The notes: generated by a model from the sequence alone, not told the origin. A stretch of 64,000 bases of DNA from an uncultured Paracoccaceae bacterium (GCA_945952025.1 CAMFGW010000001.1:113492-177491); one strand, 5' to 3'; shown: positions 16,395 through 25,462, counted from the first letter of the stretch. Program-made: numbers and translations.

Positions 16395-16434
16395 AGAAAC
16401 ATTTCTTGCAACGTTGACCCACTGGAATATTTCT
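16395..16434. promoter_or_regulatory. Two related motifs in the divergent gap, candidate RpiR operator
   Basis: AGAAA-CA-TTTCT at 16395-16406 is a perfect inverted repeat. A similar element, GGAATATTTCT, lies at 16424-16434, 28 bp further on. Both sit between the operon starting at 16308 (minus) and the RpiR gene at 16494 (plus). MurR/RpiR regulators often use GAA...TTC-type dyads. The assignment rests on position and symmetry only. Confidence 0.4.
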
Positions 16435-16493
16435 GACACGCTTCCTCTCGACCGCAGGATGTGTGGCGCGGTCAAGGGGGGCGTTTCGGGGCG

Positions 16494-17399
16494 ATGAGCG
16501 GGGTGCTGCCACTACGTCCGGAACCGGCGGACCTGCGCGAAAGGCTGAAGGCCAGCCATGACAGCGCCACCCCCGCCGCGCGCAGGCTTGCCGCCTATTT
16601 CCTGGCCAACACCAAGACCCTGCCGTTCGAGACCGCGGCCTCGGTTGCCGAAAAGGTCGCGGTCAGCGAAGCGACCGTCGGGCGGTTCTGCCGGACGCTC
16701 GGCTATCGCCATTTCAAAGAGGTCAAGGCAGCCCTCCAGTCCGACCTGGGCGACAAGGCCTGGCTCATCGGCGAGCGGCTCCAGGACTTTTCCGAAAGGC
16801 TGCGGACCGGCACCGACGAAACGGCGATCGGCATGCAGCGCGAGATCGCGGCGATCGTGGCCAACTACGAAACCGCCGCGACGCCCGAATTCGCGCGCTG
16901 CGTCCAGCGGCTGGCCACCTGCCCGCAGGTCTTCGTCTCGGGCTTTCAGACCGAACGGGGCCACGGCCAGTTCCTGGCCCACAACCTGCAGTATCTGCGC
17001 CCCGGCGTGCAGGTCCTGGACCTGGCGGGGGGCACGTTCTCGGACCTCCTGCTGGCGCCGAAGGGCGCGGCCTGCCTCGTCCTGATCGACGGGCGGCGCT
17101 ATTCGCGGATGACGCGCCAGCTTGCCATCGCGGCGCGCGAAAGGGGTGTGGCGGTCACGCTCATCACCGACCCCTATTGCCCATGGGGCGACTCGGTCGC
17201 GGACGAGGTCTTCGTCGTGCAGACCGACCTCAACCAGTTCTGGGACGCGACGGCGGCCATGTCCTCGCTCATCTGCCTGATCGTCAACGGCGTCTTCGGC
17301 CAGCTTGGCCCCGAGGTCGAGGCCCGCATGAGCCGCATTTCCACGCTTCATTCCGAATTCATCGGCCAGGCCGAGGGGGCGCCCCGGCTGCCGCGATAG
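16494..17399 (+). CDS. MurR/RpiR-family transcriptional regulator
   Basis: 301 aa. It has an N-terminal helix-turn-helix of the RpiR type (TPAARRLAAYFLAN, AASVAEKVAVSEATVGRFCR) and a C-terminal SIS sugar-isomerase-like domain (FVSGFQTERGHGQFLAHNL, LVLIDGRRYSRMTRQLAIAA). The ATG at 16494 is chosen over 16461 because the longer start adds non-homologous residues. It stands between two divergent transcription units, the purine-like operon (minus) and the peptide-type ABC operon (plus, 37 bp downstream), and could control either. The SIS domain suggests a phosphorylated or polar small ligand. Confidence 0.88.
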   Translation: MSGVLPLRPEPADLRERLKASHDSATPAARRLAAYFLANTKTLPFETAASVAEKVAVSEATVGRFCRTLGYRHFKEVKAALQSDLGDKAWLIGERLQDFSERLRTGTDETAIGMQREIAAIVANYETAATPEFARCVQRLATCPQVFVSGFQTERGHGQFLAHNLQYLRPGVQVLDLAGGTFSDLLLAPKGAACLVLIDGRRYSRMTRQLAIAARERGVAVTLITDPYCPWGDSVADEVFVVQTDLNQFWDATAAMSSLICLIVNGVFGQLGPEVEARMSRISTLHSEFIGQAEGAPRLPR

Positions 17400-17435
17400 A
17401 GCCTTACGACCGAACGACAACCACAGGAGAATGCC

Positions 17436-19010
17436 ATGTTTCACACACTGAGAATGCGCCTTCTGGCCGGCAGCACCTGCGCGCTGGCCCTCTTCCCCCT
17501 GTCCCTTTCCGCGCAAGAGGCGGTCCTTGCCATGGGCAGCGCGGAGGTTGGCGTGCCGAACTACAACCCGCTGACGGCCGTCAACACCAACACCGCCTTC
17601 AGCATGATCTATGACACGCTGGTCGAGCAGGATGCCGACCTGACCTACCATCCGCACCTCGCGACCAGCTGGGAAGAGGCGCCGGACGGCAAGAGCTGGA
17701 CCTTCCACCTGAAGCCGGGGATCAAGTTCCACAATGGCGACCCCCTGACCTCGGCCACGATCGTCGAGTGGATCGACATGTACCGGAAGTCGGAAAATTC
17801 CTACATGATCGACAATGTCGAGAAGGTGGAGGCGGTCGACGACACCACCTTCAAGTTCGTGATGAAGAACCCCGATCCGAACCTGCTTTACAACCTGTCG
17901 TCCTCGTTCATGGCGGTCATCGACCCGGCCGTCGTCAAGAAGGACGGCGAGAACTACGGGATCACCGAAGCCATCGGCACCGGGCCGTTCAAGCTGGAAA
18001 GCTTCACGCTCGGCCAGGAAACCGTCCTTGTGCGCAATGACGATTATGCCTGGGCCTCGCCGCTGGCCGAAAACCAGGGGCCGCCCCACATCGCCAAGCT
18101 GACGCTCCGCGAGATCCCCGAGGATTCGACGGCCTTCCTGGAGCTGAAGTCCGGTGGCGTCGACGGCCTTCTGTCGCTGCCGACCGACTACCTGTCAGAG
18201 ATCGCGACCCAGGCCAACCTGGCCGTCGAAAAGCTGCCGGGAGACGAGGTCTATTACATGCCGATCAACGTCACCAAGGAGCCCTTCACCGACATCAAGG
18301 TGCGCGAGGCGGCGGCGCTGGCCATCAATCAGGACGAAATCCTGAAGAACGTCTTTTCCAACTACGGCATGGCCGCCAACAACATGCTGATCTCGGCCCT
18401 GCCGGAGTCGAAGATCGACCCCTCGCTCCTCATCAGCTACAATGCCGACAAGGCCAACGCGCTTCTGGACGAGGCCGGCTGGAAGAAGGGCGCCGACGGC
18501 ATCCGCGAAAAGGACGGCAAGAAGCTGACCGTCGCGCTCTGGACCCAAAGCGACAGCGTGTTCCGGCGACTGACGGAAGTGGTGCAGGCCGAACTGAAGG
18601 CCGTGGGCTTCGATCCGCAGATCCAGACCTTCGACAGCTCTGTCATCCGCGACCAGTACAAGACCGGCAACCAGCAGCTTGCCGTGCGGTCCTACAACTG
18701 GACCAACGCCGACATCATCGACTGGTTCTTCGGCGGTGACCGGCTGGGCTATCCGAACGTCTCGATGTTCAACGACCCCAAGGCCGAGGAGCTGCGCACC
18801 AAGGCGATGACCGGGTCGGCGACGCAGGCCGAGCGCATCGCGAACTTCCTGGCCTACAATTCCTATGTCTCGGGCCAGTTCCCCTATGCGCCGATCTATC
18901 AGCCCGAAAAGAACATGGCCTACAACAAGGACCGGCTGGTGATGCCGGCGGTCATCCATGGCGGCTCGATGTCGGGGACGGTGATGCAGGACGTGAGCGT
19001 CAAGGAATAG
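17436..19010 (+). CDS. ABC transporter substrate-binding protein, peptide/opine family 5
   Basis: 524 aa. The N-terminal signal peptide ends in LSLSAQEA, so the protein is periplasmic. The mature chain has the SBP family 5 signatures (FSMIYDTLVEQDADLTYHPH, LATSWEEAPDGKSWTFHLK, GIKFHNGDPLTSA). Such proteins bind di- or oligopeptides, glutathione, opines or related solutes. AGGAG precedes the ATG. Five co-directional genes follow (two permeases, two ATPases, an M81 hydrolase), giving a complete importer with its likely intracellular hydrolase. Confidence 0.9.
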   Translation: MFHTLRMRLLAGSTCALALFPLSLSAQEAVLAMGSAEVGVPNYNPLTAVNTNTAFSMIYDTLVEQDADLTYHPHLATSWEEAPDGKSWTFHLKPGIKFHNGDPLTSATIVEWIDMYRKSENSYMIDNVEKVEAVDDTTFKFVMKNPDPNLLYNLSSSFMAVIDPAVVKKDGENYGITEAIGTGPFKLESFTLGQETVLVRNDDYAWASPLAENQGPPHIAKLTLREIPEDSTAFLELKSGGVDGLLSLPTDYLSEIATQANLAVEKLPGDEVYYMPINVTKEPFTDIKVREAAALAINQDEILKNVFSNYGMAANNMLISALPESKIDPSLLISYNADKANALLDEAGWKKGADGIREKDGKKLTVALWTQSDSVFRRLTEVVQAELKAVGFDPQIQTFDSSVIRDQYKTGNQQLAVRSYNWTNADIIDWFFGGDRLGYPNVSMFNDPKAEELRTKAMTGSATQAERIANFLAYNSYVSGQFPYAPIYQPEKNMAYNKDRLVMPAVIHGGSMSGTVMQDVSVKE

Positions 19011-19038
19011 GTGCGGGCGGGACCGGCGGACAGAGACG

Positions 19039-19965
19039 ATGCTTTCCTATCTCATCCGGCGGCTTCTGCTTCTGGTGCCGGTCTTCCTTGCGGTTTCGGC
19101 CGTCATCTTCCTGATCCTGCACCTGATTCCGGGCGACCCGGTCGACAACCTGCTGAGGGTCGGGTCGTCCCCCGCGCAACGGGCCGAGATCGAGGCGCGC
19201 TATGGCCTCGACCGGCCGCTGGTGGTCCAATACGGCATCTGGCTCGGCGATGTGCTGCGGGGTGACCTTGGCACCTCGATCGTCACGCGCCGGCCGGTGT
19301 CGCAGCTCATCGGCCTGGCGCTGCCGGAATCGCTGAAGCTGGGCGGGTTTGCGCTTCTGCTGTCGTCGGTCGGCGGCATCCTTCTGGGCGTCATCGCCGC
19401 GCGGATGCGCGACCGCTGGCCCGACCGGCTCATCATGGGCGGTGTCCTTCTGGGATCGACGCTGCCCTCTTTCTGGATCGGGCTTCTTCTGATCCTTCTC
19501 TTTTCGGTCCAGCTGGGCTGGTTTCCCGTCTCCGGCGCCCGGGGATGGGACAGCCTCGTGCTGCCGGTCATCACCATCGGCATCGGCGGCATCGCCCTTG
19601 TCGCGCGGGTGACGCGGGTGGCGATGATCGACACGGCGGGGCGGGATTTCGTCCTTCTGCTGCACGCCAAGGGCCTGCCGCCCGAACGCATCCTGTGGCG
19701 GCATGTGCTGCGCCACGCGATGATCCCGGTCGTGACGATCCTCGCGCTCAGGATCGGCTGGGTGCTGGGCGGCGCGGTCACGGTCGAATATGTCTTTGCC
19801 CGGCCCGGGCTGGGCTCGACCCTTATCAAGGCCTTGAACCAGCATGATTATCCGGTGGTGCAGGCCTGCCTTCTGATGCTGGCGATCGCGGTCCTTCTGG
19901 GCACGCTTCTGGGCGACATATTGCAGGCGGCAATGGACCCGCGCATCCGCGAGTCGATCGCATGA
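19039..19965 (+). CDS. ABC transporter permease, DppB/OppB type
   Basis: 308 aa integral membrane protein. The N-terminus MLSYLIRRLLLLVPVFLAVS and the downstream IPGDPVDNLL and GLDRPLVVQYGIWL are hallmarks of DppB-type permeases. The EAA-like loop ARVTRVAMIDTAGRDFVLLL lies in the second half. The stop overlaps the next permease by 4 bp. It forms the membrane channel with the gene at 19962. Confidence 0.9.
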   Translation: MLSYLIRRLLLLVPVFLAVSAVIFLILHLIPGDPVDNLLRVGSSPAQRAEIEARYGLDRPLVVQYGIWLGDVLRGDLGTSIVTRRPVSQLIGLALPESLKLGGFALLLSSVGGILLGVIAARMRDRWPDRLIMGGVLLGSTLPSFWIGLLLILLFSVQLGWFPVSGARGWDSLVLPVITIGIGGIALVARVTRVAMIDTAGRDFVLLLHAKGLPPERILWRHVLRHAMIPVVTILALRIGWVLGGAVTVEYVFARPGLGSTLIKALNQHDYPVVQACLLMLAIAVLLGTLLGDILQAAMDPRIRESIA

Positions 19966-20816
19966 GCCTTGCGCGCACCCTCTCGCCCCTGATCCGGGCC
20001 GTCCGGTCGCCGATGGGTGCGGCGGCGGGGCTTTGGGTCCTGCTGATCGTCGCGCTGGCGATCCTGGCGCCGGTCGTCGCGCCCTATGCCTATGACGCGC
20101 AGAGCCTGCCAGACAGTTTCCAGCCGCCCTCGGCCGCGCACTGGCTCGGCACCGACGAGTTCGGCCGCGACCTGCTGACCCGGCTGATCTACGGGGCGCG
20201 CACCTCGCTCTCGGTCTCGGTCACGTCGATCGCTCTGTCGGTCTTTGCGGGCATGGTCCTTGGCGCCGCGGCCGGCTATGTCGGCGGGGCGTTCGACCGG
20301 GCCGTGACCATCGTCGTCGACCTGAGCTGGTCCTTCCCCGAGATCCTCATCGCGCTGATCCTCGTCGCGATCATCGGGCCCGGCGTCACGGGCACCATGG
20401 TCGCGATCGGGGTCGCCTACCTGGCGCAGTTCACCCGGCTGACGCGGGCGCAGATCCTGGCGCTGAGGTCCGAGACCTATATCGAGGCCGCGCGCAGCCT
20501 GGGCGCGGGCGGGGGCTTCATCCTCTTCCGCCACCTCCTGCCGAATGCGCTCGCGCCCGTCCTTGTCGCCGGGATGCTGGCCACGGGCGACGCGATCATC
20601 CTCGAAGCCACGCTCGGCTTCTTCGGCCTTGGCGCGCAGCCGCCCCTGCCCAGCTGGGGCTCGATGATGTCGTCAGGCTCGGCGCTTCTCTTCAAGGCGC
20701 CCTGGATCATCATCCTGCCGGGGCTTGCGGTGGCGATCACCGTCGTCGCGATCAACCTCTTCGGCGATGCGCTGATCCGCGCGCTCGACATCAAGACCCG
20801 GCTGAGGGAGGCGTGA
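19962..20816 (+). CDS. ABC transporter permease, DppC/OppC type
   Basis: 284 aa. The N-terminal transmembrane helix (AAGLWVLLIVALAILAPVVA) and the motif HWLGTDEFGRDLLTRLIYG are diagnostic of DppC-type permeases. The cytoplasmic loop TRAQILALRSETYIEAARSL follows the usual pattern. It is coupled to the upstream permease by a 4-bp overlap and followed by an ATPase gene whose ribosome-binding site (AGGGAGG) lies in this gene's last codons. Confidence 0.9.
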   Translation: MSLARTLSPLIRAVRSPMGAAAGLWVLLIVALAILAPVVAPYAYDAQSLPDSFQPPSAAHWLGTDEFGRDLLTRLIYGARTSLSVSVTSIALSVFAGMVLGAAAGYVGGAFDRAVTIVVDLSWSFPEILIALILVAIIGPGVTGTMVAIGVAYLAQFTRLTRAQILALRSETYIEAARSLGAGGGFILFRHLLPNALAPVLVAGMLATGDAIILEATLGFFGLGAQPPLPSWGSMMSSGSALLFKAPWIIILPGLAVAITVVAINLFGDALIRALDIKTRLREA

Positions 20817-20818
20817 GG

Positions 20819-21775
20819 ATGCTTCTGTCGGTGCGCGACCTGTCCATCCGCTTCGGCCCTGTCGAGCCGGTGTCGGGCCTGTCCTTCGACCTCGACCGTG
20901 GCCAGATCATCGGGCTGGTGGGCGAAAGCGGCTCGGGCAAGTCGCTGACGGCGATGGCGGTCGCGGGGCTTCTGCCGCTGGTCGGCGGCCGGATCGCGGA
21001 AGGCCGCATCCTGTTCGACGGGACCGACCTGGCCAGGCTGCCCGAGGCAGGGTTACGGGCCTACCGGGGCCGGCGAATCGGCGTCGTGACCCAGAACCCG
21101 ATGACCGCGCTCGATCCCGCGCAGCGCATCGGCGAGCAGGTCGAAGTGGTGGCGCGCCTGCACCGCGGCCTGTCGCGGCAAGAGGCGCATCAGGCGACGA
21201 TCGAGCTTCTGACCGCGCTGCGCATCCCAGAGGCGGGGGCGATCTGCGACGCCTATCCGCACCAGCTGTCGGGCGGCATGAAGCAGCGCATCGTCATCGC
21301 CATGGCGCTTGCGGGCGAGCCGGACCTTCTGATCGCCGACGAACCGACGACGGCGCTCGACGTGACGGTGCAGGCGCAGATCATCCACCTGCTGGGCCAG
21401 CTGGTGCGCGAGCGGGGGCTTGGCCTGATGCTCATCACCCATGACATGGGGGTGGTCGCGCAGGTCTGCGACCAGGTGGCAGTCCTTTATGCCGGGCGGC
21501 TGGCCGAAACCCGCGATGCGCCGGGCCTTTTTGCCCATCCGCGCCACCCCTACACCGCCGCGCTGATCGACTGCATCCCGCGTGAGGGGATGGCGCCGGG
21601 CAGCCTGACCGGCATTCCGGGCGCGGTGCCGTCGGCGGCAAGCTATTCGACCGGCTGCCGGTTCCATGACCGTTGCCCCCGGATGCTCGACCGCTGCCGG
21701 ACCGAGGTGCCGCCCTTGGTCGCGCGGCCCGAAGGCGGCTCGCTCGCCTGCCACAACCCGATGGGGCCGACATGA
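20819..21775 (+). CDS. ABC transporter ATP-binding protein, DppD/OppD type
   Basis: 318 aa from the ATG at 20819. A GTG at 20813 overlaps the upstream stop, but AGGGAGG lies 7 nt before the ATG and only 1 nt before the GTG. It has Walker A GESGSGKS at about 37, Walker [14 protein letters not shown], signature LSGGMKQRI, and the C-terminal Cys-containing oligopeptide/dipeptide region ([13 protein letters not shown]) found in DppD. It probably pairs with the next ATPase to drive the importer. Confidence 0.9.
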   Translation: MLLSVRDLSIRFGPVEPVSGLSFDLDRGQIIGLVGESGSGKSLTAMAVAGLLPLVGGRIAEGRILFDGTDLARLPEAGLRAYRGRRIGVVTQNPMTALDPAQRIGEQVEVVARLHRGLSRQEAHQATIELLTALRIPEAGAICDAYPHQLSGGMKQRIVIAMALAGEPDLLIADEPTTALDVTVQAQIIHLLGQLVRERGLGLMLITHDMGVVAQVCDQVAVLYAGRLAETRDAPGLFAHPRHPYTAALIDCIPREGMAPGSLTGIPGAVPSAASYSTGCRFHDRCPRMLDRCRTEVPPLVARPEGGSLACHNPMGPT

Positions 21776-22722
21776 CCCGGCCCCTTCTTCGCGCCGAAGG
21801 GCTGTCGCGCCGCTTTTCGACGGGCGGCGGCTGGTTCAGCCCGGCGCGCAGCATGCTGGCGGTCAGGGGCGTGTCGTTCGACCAGGCCAGGGGCGAGGTC
21901 CTGGGCGTCGTCGGCGAAAGCGGCTGCGGCAAGTCCACGCTGGCCCGCCTGGTCCTGCGGCTGATCGAGCCGACCGAAGGGGCCGTGACCTTCGACGGGC
22001 AGGATGTGACCGCGCTCGGCAAGGGCGACCTGCGCCGGCTCAGGCGCCGGATGGCGATGGTGTTCCAGGACCCCTATTCCTCGCTCGACCCGCGCTTCAC
22101 GGTCGAGGATGCGCTCAGCGAGCCCTTCGCCGTCCAGCACGAACGCCCGCCAGGGGGGCGGATCGCCACTCTCTTGGACCAGGTCGGGCTGTCGCGGGCG
22201 ATGGGCCGAAGCTATCCGCACCAGCTGTCGGGCGGCCAGCGCCAGCGGGTCGGCATCGCGCGGGCGTTGGCGCAGGCGCCGGACTTCATCGTCCTTGACG
22301 AGCCCACCGCCTCGCTCGACGTGTCGATCCAGGCGCAGATCATCGGGCTGCTGGCGGACCTGAAGCGCGACCACGGGCTGACCTACCTTTTCATCAGCCA
22401 CGACCTGGGGCTGGTGCGCTATTTCTGCGACCGGGTGCTGGTGATGTATCTGGGCGCCGTGGTCGAGGTGCTGCCCACGGCGGACGCGGCCCCGCGCCAC
22501 CCCTATACGCGGGCGCTGATGGACAGCAATTTCGTGCCCGACCCGGCCCACCGCCGGACCCTGCAGGCAATCAAAGGGGAGATCCCCTCCGCCTTCAACC
22601 TGCCGAAGGGCTGCGCCTTCGCCGCCCGTTGCCCGCGCGCGACCGACCTTTGTCGCGCCGTCGATCCGCCGCTCAGCGAACTGAGCCCCGGCCATCCCGT
22701 GGCCTGCCACCATCCGCTTTGA
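21772..22722 (+). CDS. ABC transporter ATP-binding protein, DppF/OppF type
   Basis: 316 aa, start ATG 21772 overlapping the upstream stop (ATGA). It has Walker [11 protein letters not shown]-loop [14 protein letters not shown], signature [15 protein letters not shown], Walker [14 protein letters not shown]-loop FISHDLGLV, and the C-terminal [11 protein letters not shown] and [15 protein letters not shown] segment of DppF. It completes the importer begun at 17436. Substrate class is peptide-like by family only. Confidence 0.9.
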   Translation: MTRPLLRAEGLSRRFSTGGGWFSPARSMLAVRGVSFDQARGEVLGVVGESGCGKSTLARLVLRLIEPTEGAVTFDGQDVTALGKGDLRRLRRRMAMVFQDPYSSLDPRFTVEDALSEPFAVQHERPPGGRIATLLDQVGLSRAMGRSYPHQLSGGQRQRVGIARALAQAPDFIVLDEPTASLDVSIQAQIIGLLADLKRDHGLTYLFISHDLGLVRYFCDRVLVMYLGAVVEVLPTADAAPRHPYTRALMDSNFVPDPAHRRTLQAIKGEIPSAFNLPKGCAFAARCPRATDLCRAVDPPLSELSPGHPVACHHPL

Positions 22723-22730
22723 GAGGACCC

Positions 22731-24236
22731 ATGCCCTTCACCGTCCTGACCGCCGAATTCGCCTCTGAAAACAACACCTTCAAGAAGGGCCTGACCGAGC
22801 TTCACGATTTCGCCGTCGATTCGCTTTTGCTGGGCGACGCCGCAATCGCCGCGCGGCGCGATGCGAACACCGAGCTTGCCGGCTTTCTGGACGTGGCCGG
22901 GGACAAGGGCTGGAGCGTCCTTCATACCGTGTCGGCCTGCGCCTCGCCGAACTCTCCGGTGTCGGCGGCGGCCTATGACCATATCGCCGGCCTGATCTGC
23001 GCGGCGGTCGAGGCGAACCGGGGCAAGATCGACGGCATCCTCCTCAGCCTCCACGGCGCGCAGGTGACAGAGGTCAGCGACGATGGCGAGGGTGAGCTTC
23101 TGCGCCGCATCCGCCGCTTCACCACGCCCGACCTGCCGATCGGCGTCACGCTCGACCTGCATGCGAACGTCACGCGGGCGATGGTGCAGGGCGCGCAGGC
23201 CTGGGTCAGCTACAAGACCTATCCCCACATCGACATGCGCGACTGCGGCCGGCAGCTGGCCTTGATCCTGGACGGGGCGATGGCCGGACGCACGAACCCG
23301 CTGACCATCCGCCGCGACGTGCCGATGATGGACGAGGTGAACGCGGGCCGGTCCGACGAGGGGCCGATGGTGGCGCTTTATGAGGCCGCGCGGCAGCAGG
23401 AGACGGAGCCGGGCATCCTGTCCGTGTCGCTCAACGCCGGTTTTTCGGATGCCGACATCGAAGAGATGGGGCCGACCGTCCTTGTCACCTTCGACCGGAA
23501 TGTGCCCGGTTCCGACCTCAGGGCGGCAGAGATCTCCGATGCCCACGCCCGCGCCATCTGGGATGCGCGCCACTCGGTCGCGAACGTCTTTCTTGAGGTG
23601 GATGCGGCCGTGGCCCAGGCGCGGGATTTCGATGCCTCGCAGGGGCCGCTGGTCATCGCCGACTATGCCGACAATCCCGGATCGGGCGCCTATGGCGACG
23701 CGACGACTCTTCTGGCGGCAATGCTGAAGGCGGGGCTGACGGATGCCGTCCTTGCTCCGATGATCGACGCGGAAGCGGCGGCCGAGCTTCACCGCCACAA
23801 GGTGGGCGAGGTGGTGACGCTGCCGGTCGGGGGCAAGAACGACCCGGATTTCGGGGGGCCGCCCCTGGTGCTGACGGGCCGGATCACGCACCTGTCGGAC
23901 GGCAGGTTCCGGGGCGACGGGCCGATGATCGGCGGGCTCGAGCGGACCTTCGGCGCCACGGCGGTCCTGAAGGTCGACGGGGTCGAGATCCTGATCGTGA
24001 CCGAGAGGGAACAGATGCTCGACCAGCAGCAGCTGCGCGCCTTCGGGATCGACCCGACGCGGCGCCGCACGCTCGCCCTGAAAAGCATGCAGCATTTCCG
24101 CGCGGCCTTTGAACCGATCGCCGGCAAGGTCATCGTCTGCGACAGCGGGGCCCTGTCGACGCCCCGGATGTCGCGCCGCCCCTACCGCAAGGTCCGCCGG
24201 CCGATCTGGCCGCTGGACCCGGATGTGACGTTCTAG
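22731..24236 (+). CDS. M81 family metallohydrolase (MlrC-like)
   Basis: 501 aa, ATG 22731 preceded by GAGAGGA. Metal-site motifs of the MlrC family are visible: GILLSLHGAQVTE, GVTLDLHANVT (Asp-x-His) and SYKTYPHIDM. A C-terminal MlrC_C-type domain contains GPLVIADYADNPGSGAYGD. The family is named after microcystin-degrading MlrC but is widespread beside Dpp-type importers, where it presumably hydrolyses an imported peptide-like or modified amino-acid substrate. It is the last gene of the operon, 8 bp after the ATPase. Confidence 0.87.
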   Translation: MPFTVLTAEFASENNTFKKGLTELHDFAVDSLLLGDAAIAARRDANTELAGFLDVAGDKGWSVLHTVSACASPNSPVSAAAYDHIAGLICAAVEANRGKIDGILLSLHGAQVTEVSDDGEGELLRRIRRFTTPDLPIGVTLDLHANVTRAMVQGAQAWVSYKTYPHIDMRDCGRQLALILDGAMAGRTNPLTIRRDVPMMDEVNAGRSDEGPMVALYEAARQQETEPGILSVSLNAGFSDADIEEMGPTVLVTFDRNVPGSDLRAAEISDAHARAIWDARHSVANVFLEVDAAVAQARDFDASQGPLVIADYADNPGSGAYGDATTLLAAMLKAGLTDAVLAPMIDAEAAAELHRHKVGEVVTLPVGGKNDPDFGGPPLVLTGRITHLSDGRFRGDGPMIGGLERTFGATAVLKVDGVEILIVTEREQMLDQQQLRAFGIDPTRRRTLALKSMQHFRAAFEPIAGKVIVCDSGALSTPRMSRRPYRKVRRPIWPLDPDVTF

Positions 24237-24239
24237 CGC

Positions 24240-24392
24240 TTAGACCGCTTCTATCGCGCGCTTGGTGAAGTCGGGAGCGCGCGGGACTTGCGGGTCAAGG
24301 GCCCCGTGGTCGGTCCAGACCACCGGCACCGCGTCAGGGACGCGGCCCAGGTTCGGGTCGCGCATCGACACCAGCGCGCCCCATGCCGCTTT
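24240..24392 (-). pseudogene. C-terminal coding remnant of an unrecognised protein
   Basis: A minus frame of about 50 codons ending in TAA at 24240-24242 reads as protein-like sequence (WGALVSMRDPNLGRVPDAV, PVVWTDHGALDPQ, DFTKRAIEAV) but has no start. It merges at about 24395 into sequence that is non-coding in this frame. Codon use resembles the neighbouring genes. It is probably the tail of a gene that once followed the truncated lyase at 24460-24579. The family was not recognised. Confidence 0.4.
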
Positions 24393-24459
24393 TCCCCGGC
24401 CATCTCCACCCTCTCCGCCATCGACTGGGCGTACTATTCGCCGGTCGAGCCGCCGTTGA

Positions 24460-24579
24460 TCAGACCGTGGACCCCGATCCGATCAGGTAGTCGATCATGG
24501 TGGCAAAGCCGTCGCGGTCGATGGACCCGTCCTCATGGTGGGGCGTGATGACGGGGGTGCAGATGCCCTCGAACGTCAT
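24460..24579 (-). pseudogene. 5' fragment of a dihydrodipicolinate-synthase-family gene
   Basis: The ATG at 24579 overlaps the GntR gene's TGA. The frame reads FEGICTPVITPHHEDGSID and then FATMIDYLIGSGS, a clear N-terminus of the DHDPS family, but stops after 39 residues where about 300 are expected. With the unrelated C-terminal remnant at 24240-24392 this marks a deletion that removed most of a lyase gene, and probably more, downstream of the regulator. Confidence 0.8.
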
Positions 24580-25310
24580 GAAGCTCCACTCTTGTCCTCG
24601 GCGCCCGGCGCTCGGCCGAGCGGGAAATGCAGGCTTTCGGGTGTGACGAAACTTTCGATCTGCGCGCGCGACAGTTCCCAGTGCGAGACGGCCAGCCTGG
24701 CGGCCCCGTCGGCGTCGCCCATCTCGATCAAAGCGATGAAGTCGTCGTGCTGGTCGGCCGCAAGTTCCCGCTGCGGGACAAGGTCCAGCTTGCGGGGGTT
24801 GAGGAAGGTCATGCCGATCCGCGTGTGGTCGATCAGCAGCCGGCGGAGCGACGGGATCAGGAATTCGTTGTCCGCCATCTCGCCGATGATCGAATGGAAT
24901 CGCTCGTTTGCAAGCGCGCGGTCGGCCGCATCGCCGGTGCGGATCGCCTGACGGAAGGCCCATTGGCATTCCTTCAGCTTCACGATCTGCGCGGGTGTGG
25001 CATGTTCGGCCGCAAGCCGGGTGGTGGCCGCATAGATCATCGGCGCTGCGACGAAGAAGTTGCGCAGGGTCTTGTGGGTCATGGGCGCGACCTGGGCGCC
25101 CCGGTTCTCATGCAGGACGAGGTAACCCTCGCCCGCAAGCTGGCGCAGCACCTCGCGCAGGGGCGGGCGGGAAATGCCGTAGGCCTCGGACAGGTCCACC
25201 TCGTCGAGGTAGCTTCCGGGCTCGACAGCCTCGGTCAGGACCTTGCGGCGCAAGTCCTCTGCACATTGGGCCTTTCTGCTTTTGCCATCGGTTTCCAAGG
25301 TTCTCTCCAT
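24576..25310 (-). CDS. GntR-family transcriptional regulator, FCD subfamily
   Basis: 244 aa. The winged helix is at about 18-75 (LSEAYGISRPPLREVLRQLA, EGYLVLHENRGAQV). The FCD domain follows, with ANERFHSIIGEMADN and ADQHDDFIALIEMGD. The gene formerly led an operon: a lyase start codon overlaps its stop, but that lyase is now a 39-codon stub, so the regulator may have lost its target. A 22-bp dyad at 25358-25379 lies just upstream and is the likely autoregulatory site. Confidence 0.88.
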   Translation of the reverse strand: MERTLETDGKSRKAQCAEDLRRKVLTEAVEPGSYLDEVDLSEAYGISRPPLREVLRQLAGEGYLVLHENRGAQVAPMTHKTLRNFFVAAPMIYAATTRLAAEHATPAQIVKLKECQWAFRQAIRTGDAADRALANERFHSIIGEMADNEFLIPSLRRLLIDHTRIGMTFLNPRKLDLVPQRELAADQHDDFIALIEMGDADGAARLAVSHWELSRAQIESFVTPESLHFPLGRAPGAEDKSGAS

Positions 25311-25357
25311 CCGGATTTGCCTTCACGGTGAATCAGGTAGCCCAAGCTTTCTGTAGC

Positions 25358-25379
25358 TAGATAAAATACATATTATCTA
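25358..25379. promoter_or_regulatory. Dyad upstream of the GntR gene, probable operator
   Basis: TAGATAA-N8-TTATCTA is a perfect 7-bp inverted repeat in a very AT-rich patch (25355-25391) 48 bp upstream of the regulator start at 25310. The patch could also hold the regulator's promoter. Binding is inferred from symmetry and location. Confidence 0.5.
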
Positions 25380-25383
25380 CTAT

Positions 25384-25408
25384 AAAAAATTGGGGCTGTA
25401 GTCGCCCC
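25384..25408 (-). terminator. Minus-strand intrinsic terminator
   Basis: Read on the minus strand, GGGGC-GACTACA-GCCCC (25408 to 25392) is followed by AATTTTTTATA. A GC stem with a following T-run is a textbook Rho-independent terminator. No minus-strand gene lies between it and the plus-strand hydrolase gene at 25670, so what it terminates is unclear. Confidence 0.6.
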
Positions 25409-25425
25409 CACCGGGGTCCCCGGTG
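25409..25425. repeat. Perfect inverted repeat CACCGGGG-T-CCCCGGTG
   Basis: This is a 17-bp hairpin-forming element directly next to the terminator at 25384-25408. The two hairpins together may form a longer structured RNA end on the minus strand. No T-run follows on the plus strand. Confidence 0.55.
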
Positions 25426-25429
25426 ACCG

Positions 25430-25462
25430 GACAAGGCCCCGACAAGGCCCTGACAAGGCCAG
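25430..25462. repeat. Three tandem 11-bp repeats (GACAAGGCCCN type)
   Basis: Three consecutive copies, GACAAGGCCCC, GACAAGGCCCT and GACAAGGCCAG, lie in the non-coding stretch 25311-25669. I see no convincing gene in the rest of this 359-bp stretch. It holds the dyad, the terminator, a hairpin, this repeat and about 200 bp upstream of the hydrolase gene. Confidence 0.8.

Noticed and set aside
16309..16512. Cys-rich N-terminal extension (seven Cys in about 25 residues) of the acylphosphatase-like gene
   Set aside because: It lies in the regulatory gap opposite the RpiR promoter and start; the ATG at 16308 has its own ribosome-binding site and matches the fold start. Conservation across relatives could reopen it.
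24288..24548. 86-codon plus-strand frame in the scar region
   Set aside because: The segment is antisense to the two remnants and has no ribosome-binding site or recognisable homology.
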